Source: Thermocatellispora tengchongensis
GTDB lineage: Bacteria > Actinomycetota > Actinomycetes > Streptosporangiales > Streptosporangiaceae
Direction of reading: 5' to 3'
Assembly: GCF_014202315.1 (NCBI RefSeq)
Contig: NZ_JACHGN010000017.1
Location: 223,180-287,179, forward strand
DNA: 64,000 nucleotides
A program made the position numbers and the translations under genes. Shown here in pieces: positions 42,084 to 50,020 of the stretch (the first letter of the stretch is position 1; every line of letters begins with the position of its first letter). The notes beneath the pieces are model-generated. The model was not told the origin of the DNA. It was given only the letters and a program-made list of their open reading frames with translations, and ran no database searches.

Positions 42084-42965
42084 ATGACCAGACGGCCTGC
42101 GGAGGCGCAGACGGCGTTCGGGCCGATCGTGATCGCGGCCGCCGAGCAGATGGTGCCGCCCGAGCAACGGCTGTTCGAGGACGACCTGGCGGTGCGGTTC
42201 CTGCCCCCCGGCATGCGTCTGGCCGTGCACGCGTCCCGATGGCCGTTCGTACGCACGCTGCTGATCAAAATGACCGAAAGCAGAGGGCGAGGGTTATGGG
42301 GCGGCATGCTGTGCCGCAAGCGGTACGCCGACGACCAGGTGGAGCGAGCGATCAAGGCGGGCCTGCGCCAGTTCGTCTTCCTGGGCACGGGTCTGGACAC
42401 ACGGGCGTACCGGCTGGTCGCGCCGGCCGGCGCCGCCGCCTTCGAGGTGGACCTGCCGGCCAACATCGCCATGAAGGGCGAACGCCTGCGCGAGATCTAT
42501 GGGGGCACCCCCGGCGGCGTCACCCTGGTCCCGCTGGACTTCGAGACCCACGACCTCGGCCACGCGCTCACCACGAACGGGTTGCGGCCCGAGCTGCCGA
42601 TGATCCTGGTCTGGGAGGCCGTGACGCAGTACCTCACCGAGGACGGGGTGCGCCGGACGCTGTCCGCGCTGGCCGGGGCGGCACCCGGCAGCCGATTCAT
42701 CTTCACCTATGTGCTGCGGGACTTCCTGGACGGCGTGCGCTTCTACGGCGCGGAGAAGGCACACCGCGAGTTCGTCGCCAAGCGCGGCATCTGGCGCTTA
42801 GGCCTCGCGCCGGGCGAGGTGGCCGACCTGCTCGCGGAGTACGGCTGGGCCGAACGCGAGCAGGTGGGCGCGGCGGAATACCTCGCCCGATACGTCAAGC
42901 CCTCGGGCCGCGACCTGGCCGTCAGTGAGATCGAGCGCTTCGTCTACGCCGAGAAGGACACCTGA
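42084..42965 (+). CDS. SAM-dependent methyltransferase, TIGR00027/LCMT-like family
   Basis: 293 residues with the leucine-carboxyl-methyltransferase-type fold common in actinomycetes. Landmarks: CRKRYADDQVERAIKAGLRQ, VFLGTGLDTRAYRLVAPAGA (SAM loop), AFEVDLPANIAMKGERLREI, VTLVPLDFETHDLGHALTTN and LVWEAVTQYLTEDGVRRTLS. Members O-methylate small acids or polyketides; the substrate is unknown. The ATG at 42084 is preceded by GGGGG at a suitable distance. Likely controlled by the regulator gene upstream. Confidence 0.9.
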   Translation: MTRRPAEAQTAFGPIVIAAAEQMVPPEQRLFEDDLAVRFLPPGMRLAVHASRWPFVRTLLIKMTESRGRGLWGGMLCRKRYADDQVERAIKAGLRQFVFLGTGLDTRAYRLVAPAGAAAFEVDLPANIAMKGERLREIYGGTPGGVTLVPLDFETHDLGHALTTNGLRPELPMILVWEAVTQYLTEDGVRRTLSALAGAAPGSRFIFTYVLRDFLDGVRFYGAEKAHREFVAKRGIWRLGLAPGEVADLLAEYGWAEREQVGAAEYLARYVKPSGRDLAVSEIERFVYAEKDT

Positions 42966-43164
42966 ACACCCCGCGGCCCAGCGCATGAGGCGCTGATCGG
43001 GCCGGCAGGGCGCGAAAAGGGGGCGTAGTTGCCAGCGCTCGGCAGCTTCGAGGGCTGATGCCTGCCGGTCGCTGCCCTTGCCCTCGTCCGGCAAGGCGTG
43101 AAAAGTGAGGGGTACGGGCATCTCCCAGCCCTCCCCGGGAAGCTGAGGAGATGCCTGTCAACGT
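42966..43164. repeat. Dispersed hairpin repeat, copy B
   Basis: The core 43115-43157 has the arms CGGGCATCTCC and GGAGATGCCTG (one G-T pair) around a 21-base loop differing from copy A (14071-14113) at few positions. The flanks GTGAAAAGTGAGG and GTCAACGT are also shared. It lies between the converging ends of the methyltransferase and the small secreted-protein genes. Confidence 0.6.
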
Positions 43165-43683
43165 TCAGCCTTCAAGCTCCCGGCATGGCGCTCCTCCTCT
43201 GGTGAGCCGGTATTGAGTTTCCGGTGTCACCAGGCGAGGTGGGTTGCGGTTCACACCGAGGTGTGACCGTGACGGCGGACCGGTGGCGCGGTCAGCCGAA
43301 AGCACGCACGCGCCAGTTCTGCGCTCTACCGCTTGCTGACCCCCCACCGAGTCGAAGCACCTGCGGTTGACGGGATCCAAACCGGCGCACAGCTTGAACA
43401 CGTCGATCCGGCCGAAGAAGACCCGGTCTCGGGAACAGCCGGGGGCCGCCCCGTTCTCGTCCTTTAGCTTGTGGATCGCGAGGAACGAGGTGGCGTACTC
43501 GGCCTCGACGAACACATGGTCGGCGGCGTTGTCGCACACCGTGATGTACTTGCGGTCCTCGGAGATTTGCACGCTGCCGTACTCGTTGGCGTCCTCCCAG
43601 CCGGTGGCGGGTGCCGCGCTGGCGGACGCCGGGATCGCGATGGCCGCGGCGACGCCGCACAGCAGGGCGATGCGAGCGAACAT
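43165..43683 (-). CDS. Small secreted protein of unknown function
   Basis: 172 residues. MFARIALLCGVAAAIAIPAS followed by ASAAP is a good Sec signal peptide. The mature part contains VQISEDRKYITVCDNAADHV and FKLCAGLDPVNRRCFDSVGG with four Cys, like many short secreted actinobacterial proteins of 110-130 residues. The last 50 residues (GACVLSADRATGPPSRSHLG...) look unlike the rest and could be an extension created by a frameshift near the normal stop. Confidence 0.7.
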   Translation of the reverse strand: MFARIALLCGVAAAIAIPASASAAPATGWEDANEYGSVQISEDRKYITVCDNAADHVFVEAEYATSFLAIHKLKDENGAAPGCSRDRVFFGRIDVFKLCAGLDPVNRRCFDSVGGQQAVERRTGACVLSADRATGPPSRSHLGVNRNPPRLVTPETQYRLTRGGAPCRELEG

Positions 43684-44089
43684 GGACGAGCTCCTGTCCG
43701 ATGAGGGTGATCAGAACGGCAGCCAATGTGACCGTCCGATCCCCGCACGCTCCTCACGGACAGGCCACCCGGGCACATTTCAATGCTTGGCGGCGGACTG
43801 CTCTGCCTGAGAATGCGATGACGGTCATGGCGCCCGCCGCTGGACTTCCTTGATCACTCTTCGAATCCGGTTTGGCGGTCGGCGACACGGGTGTCCGTAT
43901 GCCGGGAATCCGGGCCGATGGGCCGCCGGACTGCAGCCGCCCGCTCGTTTGCCGCCCTGGGGTCACCGGCCTACGGGCCGTCACGCGATCCAGCTTCGTA
44001 CGCAGCTCGGCATCGCTCAGGCGCGCGAGCGCCTCATCCGGCCGTTGAATCTGGCGAGAAAGACGCCGAGGTTGACCGGAGCGGCGGCC

Positions 44090-44320
44090 GGCTTTCTCAT
44101 GATCGGGCCTCAGGACGTCGCGCAACGCGGTGATGCCCGCTTCCAACAGCGCGCTTCCCGCGCGACGGCCTCGCACCGACGCCACATCACCGCGTAGCAG
44201 GTGCGGGTACCAGCGCTCGGAGAAGTACGACGCCCACACCGATCGCGGGCGCCGCACGAGCGGCATCGGTAGATCGTTGTGGGCGTCGGCGACGACGGCT
44301 TCGTGGTGGAACCGGGTCAT
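44090..44320 (-). pseudogene. Membrane dipeptidase (M19) N-terminal remnant
   Basis: FHHEAVVADAHNDLPMPLVR and WASYFSERWYPHLLRGDV match the start of renal-dipeptidase-like M19 enzymes; the HxD zinc ligands (DAHNDL) are present but after about 75 codons the family match is lost, with the other metal ligands missing. Its ATG overlaps the end of the serine-hydrolase remnant (4 bp), showing they were once in an operon. 43684-44089 contains nothing else I can identify. Confidence 0.7.
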
Positions 44321-44547
44321 TCCACCTGTGCTTCCCGGCGCAGCACCCGCAGGGCGGCATGCAGCCGGCGAGGCGTCCGGCCGGCCACCATCGTCGCGGT
44401 GAGCACCTTGGTCACCGAGCCGAAGGCGAACGCCGGGGCGGTGCCGGCGGGGCCGGCCACCGCCTCGGGCGCGTGACCGTCCTCGAGCACGCAGGCGGCG
44501 GCGACCGCCTGCTGGGGGCAGGCGTCCGGGAGGACCTCGTTCAGCAT
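44317..44547 (-). pseudogene. Serine hydrolase (beta-lactamase/D-aminopeptidase class) remnant
   Basis: PAFAFGSVTKVLTATMVAGR includes the Ser-x-x-Lys catalytic motif (SVTK) of class C beta-lactamase-like hydrolases and the frame begins plausibly at ATG 44547. Only about 76 residues remain; the Tyr-x-Asn and His-x-Gly motifs are absent. Combined with a dipeptidase remnant just after it, the former operon probably cleaved D-amino-acid or peptide substrates. Confidence 0.6.
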
Positions 44548-44569
44548 CGCGGGTTCACGGTCATTTTCC

Positions 44570-45670
44570 TCATCGGGTGAGGGCCATTACATCCTTTGCC
44601 GTGGTCTCGATCCTGGCCGGTAGGGCAAAGCTCGACAGCACGGCCACGACGACCACGGCGGCACCGACCACGAAAGCGGTACGGAAGTCGCTCCATGCCG
44701 GCACCGCTGCCCCTCCCGCGGCGAGCATCCCCGCGCCGACCTGAGCGCCCAGCGCTCCACCGACGGCCTTGATCACGAAGGTCATGCCGCTGACGCTCGC
44801 GGTGCGCTCGCCCGGGACGGTGGCCAGGACGATGTTCATCGACTGGGTGAGCGCCAGGCCGATGCCCGCTCCGGCCACCGCCGTCGCGAGGAACAGCACC
44901 CACGCCTGGGAGGCGCCGAGCAGGGCGAGGTTCGCGGCGGTCAGCAGCGCCGCACCCAGCGCCATCACCGCGCGGGCGCCGATGGCGCGTTCCAGACGTC
45001 CGGTCAGCGGCGCGACCAGGGTGCCGCCGAGCCCGAGCGGCACCAGGGACAGGCCGGTCAGTGTCGCCGACCCGCCCAGCCCGTATCCGGCTGACCGGCA
45101 ACTGGACCAGTATCGGCACCAGCACGAAGATGGTGAAGCTGCCGAACCCGACCACGAACGAGACCACGCACACCAGCAGCACCGACCGGCTCGCCAGCAT
45201 GCGAAGATCCACCAGCGGCGTTTCGGTGCGTACTTCGACGACGGCGAACACGCCGAGCGCCACAAGCGACGCGGCCACCAGACCGAGGAACCTCCCGGAC
45301 GTCCAGCCCCACGAGGATCAGTCCCAGCCCGGCGCCTTGCAGCAGTTGGCCGATGGCGAGCACCAGCACCGATTTCGCCAGTGCGGCCACGATCGTGCCC
45401 ACACCGACGATGGCGAGCACCCAGAGCAGAATACGGCGTTTGTCCCGGATGTCGGCCAGCCTGCCGACGACCGGGGTCGCCACCGCGCCCGCGAGAAGGA
45501 CACCGGTGAAGACCCACGCGATCGCGGGAGTCGACGCGCCGACCGCTTTCTGGATCAACGGCACGGCCGGGGCGAGCACGGTTTCGAGACCGTTGTACGC
45601 GAAAGTCGCGCGCACGAGCACCGCGAGGACGGCCCGGGAGCGGCTCGGGAGGGGGGGTGGGAACGGTCAT
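44570..45670 (-). pseudogene. MFS transporter with frameshifts and an internal deletion
   Basis: A former EmrB/DHA2-like exporter. The natural start is ATG 45670 (MTVPT), but a run of C on the minus strand (45649-45657) has the wrong length, and the protein continues in another frame as RATFAYNGLETVLAPAVPLI to LAIGQLLQGAGLGLILVGLD. At about 45295 the frame changes to AASLVALGVFAVVEVRTETP (normally after helix 5), so helices 5-8 or so are missing; about 45095 another shift gives GYGLGGSATLTGLSLVPLGL to the end ETTAKDVMALTR. Not functional. Confidence 0.85.
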
Positions 45671-45757
45671 GGCGGAACCCTTCAGGAGTTCAGGAGGAAC
45701 GAAGTGGACTGCCTTTCCGGGTGAACAGGTGGGCGATCATCCGCCGCGAAGGCCACG

Positions 45758-46099
45758 ATGCCCTGCTTGGACGGCGAATCGCTGACCCTCACCTACACGG
45801 CGCAGATGTCGCGGGAGACCGGACCGGTGATGAAGTTCACCTCGGTGTACCCGGCGAACACGGCGGCGGGACTGCCTCTGATCTCCGCCGTCGTCGTCGC
45901 CCTCGACCCCGGCACGGGACGCACGGCGGCGATCCTCGACGGAACCACGATCACCACCCGGTGGACCGCCGCGGCCAGCGCGCTGGCCGTCACCGAACTG
46001 TCGGATCCGGACGCCACGGTGCTCACGATCCTCGGCTCCGGTGTACAGGCGCGCGAGCACACGCGCCCCGGCTCGTTCTCGACCGAGACTCCCCCGTGA
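45758..46099 (+). pseudogene. Ornithine cyclodeaminase/mu-crystallin family, truncated
   Basis: KFTSVYPANTAAGLPLISAV, VVALDPGTGRTAAILDGTTI and TTRWTAAASALAVTELSDPD then ATVLTILGSGVQAREH are the mid-portion landmarks of OCD-like NAD-dependent enzymes. The sequence stops right after the GSGVQA dinucleotide-binding motif; the second half is gone. About 80 bp of no identity separate it from the oxidase gene, and the two were probably functionally linked in amino-acid catabolism. Confidence 0.75.
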
Positions 46100-46180
46100 C
46101 GATCCCGCCGAGCCTCGACCTCGGCAAGCGTCGCTTCCTGTTTCGCCCGGCACGCCACGGCCTCCGCCTGGCGGCACGGC

Positions 46181-47116
46181 ATGACGGGCCTTGCCAGGCT
46201 CAGCGCCGGCGCGATCGACGCCTTCGACGCCCTCGCCGTGGGCGGAGTCGCCCTCCCCCGGCGAAAGGCCGCCCCACTCGTGGCGGCGTGGCACTCCGCG
46301 GCGCCCCGCGACGCGTTCGCCGAGAAGCTGCGGCACCTGGCCTCGTTCGGCGTGCCGGTGCGCCTGGACGCGGTGGACGGAGACGCCGCCCGGGCAGCGG
46401 CCCCGCTGCTTTCCAAGGCGGTGCGCGCGGGTGTGCTCGTGCACGATCAGGAATACGCCGAGCCGTTCGACCTGTGCGCGGCGTTGGCGGCGTCGATCAC
46501 GCGGCGGGGCGGCACCGTCGTCGAAGGCGCGGCCGTACGGGAGCTCTCCGCGGTCGCGAGCACCGCCCGCATCGGCATCACGGTGGGGGCCGCAGAAGAC
46601 GTCGCCGAGTTCGATCACGTCGTGATCGCAACCGGGGCGCACCTGCCCGCGCTGGCCGGCTCTTACGGCGTACGCGCGCTCGTCCAGGCCGGCCGCGGAT
46701 ACTCCTTCACCGCGGGTACGGCGACCCCGTCGCCGACACCCATATACCTGCCGGGCGCCCGGCTCGCCTGCACGCCGACGACGGGCGGACTCCGGATCGC
46801 CGGCCTCATGGAATTCGACCGGCCGGAGGCGCCGATGCGGCGACGCCGCATCGAGGCCATGGCCAGGGCGGCACGCGCGCTTCTGGACGTCGATGTGGCC
46901 CACAGAAAGGACGAATGGGTCGGGAGCCGCCCGTGCACGGTCGACGGCCTCCCGCTCATCGGCGCCACACGACACCCGAACGTACACGTCGCGGGCGGCC
47001 ACGGCATGTGGGGGATTGGGATCACCCTGGGGCCACAGACCGGCCGCCTACTCGCCAGGCAGATCACCGGCGGCACCTCCCTTCCCGAACTCACCGCCTG
47101 CGACCCGCTACGCTGA
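46181..47116 (+). pseudogene. FAD-dependent amino-acid oxidase/dehydrogenase (DAO family), N-terminus missing
   Basis: 311 residues covering the substrate and C-terminal FAD parts of a D-amino-acid dehydrogenase-like enzyme: VVIATGAHLPALAGSYGVRA, VQAGRGYSFTAGTATPSPTP, YLPGARLACTPTTGGLRIAG and SRPCTVDGLPLIGATRHPNV, AGGHGMWGIGITLGPQTG. The N-terminal GxGxxG FAD-binding segment that should precede it is absent, so despite the long open frame the product would not bind FAD normally. It belongs to the decayed amino-acid locus. Confidence 0.75.
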
Positions 47117-47344
47117 ATACGCATCTGAATCGGCTTGCCGGTCTCTCCTGAATCCCGATCGACCGGTGACTCATTCGGCGAGGGTGAGGATGGCGTCCTC
47201 GCCCGGTCACGGAGGACGGCCGCTGCGCGTCGAGTCTCATGTCGGTGGCCAGCCCGGCGCCTGGGCGATCGCGGACATCCGTTCGCCGATCGCGCGGCGG
47301 ACGGCTGCGGCCTGCACGTGAGAGACGAAACTGAGACCTAGCTG

Positions 47345-47434
47345 GCGAGGGTGGAGCCGAACAGAAGAAAATCACCGACAAACACCGACATACACGTCAC
47401 TGCAGCTCACGGTTATCCTGGCTGCTCAGGAAGT
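47345..47434 (+). promoter_or_regulatory. Putative CRISPR leader
   Basis: The 90 bases left of the first repeat are AT-richer than the surroundings (GAAGAAAATCACCGACAAAC and ACATACACGTCAC). In type I-E arrays read in this orientation (hairpin first, GTGATCCG handle last) the leader lies on this side, so transcription is expected to run to the right. 47117-47344 holds no gene I can support. Confidence 0.55.
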
Positions 47435-48073
47435 CTGCTCCCCACGCCCGTGGGGGTGATCCGCGGGAGATCGTCCTTCCCATGACGCGGGCCCTCTGCT
47501 CCCCACGCCCGTGGGGGTGATCCTCGGCATTCCCCGCCCCGCTGGTCGTCTGCATACTGCTCCCCACGCCCGTGGGGGTGATCCGCGCGGCGCCCACAGT
47601 GCCGACACGCCAACGAGCTGCTCCCCACGCCCGTGGGGGTGATCCGTCCTCGGTTCATGCCCGAGGTACGGAACTGGGCTGCTCCCCACGCCCGTGGGGG
47701 TGATCCGTCCTCGGTTCATGCCCGAGGTACGGAACTGGGCTGCTCCCCACGCCCGTGGGGGTGATCCGATCGGCACCCGGGTGGCGCGGAAGCTCGTGTT
47801 CTGCTCCCCACGCCCGTGGGGGTGATCCGGACATTCACTTCACGCTCGCGCGGGTGCTGCGCTGCTCCCCACGCCCGTGGGGGTGATCCGACGCCTTTGC
47901 CGGGGTGGCCGCGCAGGAGTTGCTGCTCCCCACGCCCGTGGGGGTGATCCGCCGGCCACCTGAGCGCGACCACGCTCACCGCCCTGCTCCCCACGCCCGT
48001 GGGGGTGATCCGACACAGCCCGGCGTACTGGACCTGTGGGTGGCCTGCTCCCCACGCCCGTGGGGGTGATCCG
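47435..48073 (+). CRISPR. Type I-E-like CRISPR array, 11 repeats, 10 spacers
   Basis: Repeats of 29 bases (CTGCTCCCCACGCC then CGTGGGGGTGATCCG) start at 47435 and then every 61 bases to 48045, separated by 32-base spacers. The stem CCCCACG/CGTGGGG and the GTGATCCG 5' handle are the actinobacterial Cas6e-type repeat. All repeats are identical except the second, which ends in T instead of G. Spacers 4 (47647-47678) and 5 (47708-47739) are identical, so one repeat-spacer unit was duplicated. No cas gene lies within the window. Confidence 0.97.
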
Positions 48074-48137
48074 AAATGAGAAGAACCGCAGGTCGCTGAT
48101 GTTGTGCGGCCCCATTGGCGGCGGGGCAGATCGGGCG

Positions 48138-49010
48138 TCACGGCCACGGGGTGAAACCCTCCTGCCGGACCACCCACGTGCCATCGTGGGGAAGCCAGGA
48201 CAGTCGCTGTCGTCGCCGTCCCAGCCGGCGGCCATGAGGGAGACGGCGGCGAGCAGGCCGCCGTTGGCCGGCAGGTAGAGCGGCAGGAGGCTGCCGATCC
48301 AGGGGCTGTGCCCGGTGGGCAGGTAGGTGTTCTTGGGGGTGTCCATGAGCAGGGCGTCGATGGCCAGGTCGGGGCGGCCGAGGCGGGTGGCGGTCATGGC
48401 CATGACGGGGAAGTCCCAGCCCCAGGCGGTGTCCCACTGCCAGTTGTCGCGGACGTCGAGGAGGGTGGACTCCATGACGGCCGGGTCGATGAGCGGGGTG
48501 GCCGGGACGACGCCGAGCGCGCACAGCAACGCGGGGTGGTCGTCGCGGCGCAGGTAGGGCTCGGTGGCGATGGTGGTGTACGAGCCCTCGCGCTGATGCG
48601 GTCTGACCAGGTTGTCCTGGATGTGCTGCCAGGTCTCGTGCCGCTTGAGGCCGAGGCGTTCGCGCAAGCGTTGCGCGATCTCCAGCCCCCACCACCAGTA
48701 GGCCAGCCCGAACGTGGGGTCCGGCCTTGGCGTCATAGAACTCCTGCACGGGCATCACCGGGGCGGGCAGGTGGTAGCGGCCGTCGCGCTCCTCGGCGAA
48801 GGAGGCCATGAACGCCGCCGTCTGTTTCACCAGCTCGGCGAAGCGGGTCACCAGCTCGGGCGCCGGGTGGCTGCGGCAGAGCAGTTCGAGCAAGTAGAGA
48901 GGGTGGGGTTGCTGCCAGATGAGCAGGGAACCGATGTCGGATGGGCTTTTCCCGGCCATCGGGGCCGACGTGCTTGGGCCGGCGGGCTCCGGCGTAACTC
49001 TCGCGGCGGG
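48138..49010 (-). pseudogene. Six-hairpin glycosidase (GH65/GH95-like) relic with several frameshifts
   Basis: Pieces in three frames can be joined: ESYAGARRPKHVGPDGRE, then SPSDIGSLLIWQQPHPLYLL with AELVKQTAAFMASFAEERDG, then TFGLAYWWWGLEIAQRLRER, NWQWDTAWGWDFPVMAMTAT, LLPLYLPANGGLLAAVSLMA, and finally PHDGTWVVRQEGFTPWP. These are the C-terminal half of a (alpha/alpha)6 glycosidase. Shifts lie near 48945, 48735 and 48190. The N-terminal half is missing. It abuts the trailer end of the CRISPR array. Confidence 0.75.
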
Positions 49011-49329
49011 CGGTCTGGCGGGCCGAGTCAAGAGTTGCGCTCGATGCGATGTCCGCCCCCCATCCCCTCGCTGGCAGGTGCCGGATCCGAGATGTGGCCC
49101 CATTTCCGCCTGGCCCAGCCCTTGGTGTCCCGGCGGTCTTGCCTGGCCGGGGGAGCGGACGGTGGTCCACGACAGGCGCTGTCCGGCGAACGAGGCGCGT
49201 GTGGTGTAGCCGAACACCGGACGCAGGACCAGTGCGGCGCTTGGGCCCGGTGCTGGGGAGGATTCGGACGGAGGCGATCGGCGGCCAGGCGAGGCTCACA
49301 CGGCACAGACTGCGGACGAGGACGACGCC

Positions 49330-49700
49330 TGTCGGCCCGCTTGCCGCCGCCGACGCCGGCGACGCCTCCGAGCTGTGGGTCCTGGCCGAGAAGCGGGAGA
49401 AGGAGGGGACGGATGATCAGTGGTCCGACCTCCTCCGGTATGGGCTGGAGGCGGATGGCCGGGTGGCGGACCCCTGGTGAGGCTGTCGGCACTGGCGCGG
49501 TGCGGGTGTCGCACCCGCGAGTGCGGTAGCCGTTGCGCCGGTTGGTCCGCTCCTCGCTGCGCTCGCCGTAGCCGGCGCCGCACAGGATGTCGGCCTCGGC
49601 CGCCCGTGGACGCAAGCCGCTGGCGCCGCGTCCCGATGTGTGTCGAGCGGGTCAGGGAGACCAGTCTGTCCATTAAGGAGCCGCTGGTCTCCCATACCCG
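49330..49700 (-). mobile_element. IS256/Mutator transposase N-terminal fragment, frameshifted
   Basis: EADILCGAGYGERSEERTNR, RNGYRTRGCDTRT is the well-known early block of actinobacterial IS256 transposases (AD.LCGA.YGERS.ER.N.RNGYR.R..DTR.GT). Sequence before it (QRLLNGQTGLPDPLD) also fits. The subsequent PKLRQGSYFP block is only partly visible in another frame; the catalytic region is missing. No matching terminal repeats were confirmed. Confidence 0.65.
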
Positions 49701-50020
49701 CTAACCTGAGACTGTACGATCAGCCAAGGAACACGGATCTTCTCCCGGTCATACGTTCCTGTGTGAACGCCGGAGCACGGTCAGGAGAGCTCCGAGGAAC
49801 ATCAGGGAAGTCCGGAGATCGGATGCCGCCGGCCTTGGCGTCTTTCCATCCGGCAGCGGAACCGCCGCCAGGGTCATGAGCTGGCCTTGACCAAGGCTTC
49901 AGCCGGCACTGCTGGATCGTCGAGTGCCCCTTCGGCCTGCTGCTGCGACTTCGGTGCCGCGAGAACGGCCTTGGCCGAAGAACTCCGGCGTTGTGCGCAC
50001 CGGACGGGCCGCTTAACGCA
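49701..50020. other. Intergenic stretch without a supportable gene
   Basis: No frame on either strand has recognisable protein features. It separates the IS256 relic from the stop codon of the galactose-oxidase-like gene. Confidence 0.5.

Noticed and set aside
47397..48736. Minus-strand open frames encoding repeated ITPTGVG / DHPHGRGEQ / GSPPRAWG peptides
   Set aside because: They are translations of the CRISPR repeats in three frames, not repeat proteins.
43000..50000. Search for cas genes around the CRISPR array
   Set aside because: All frames with protein character in this interval were assigned to other families; none resembles Cas3, Cse1/2, Cas5-7 or Cas1/2.
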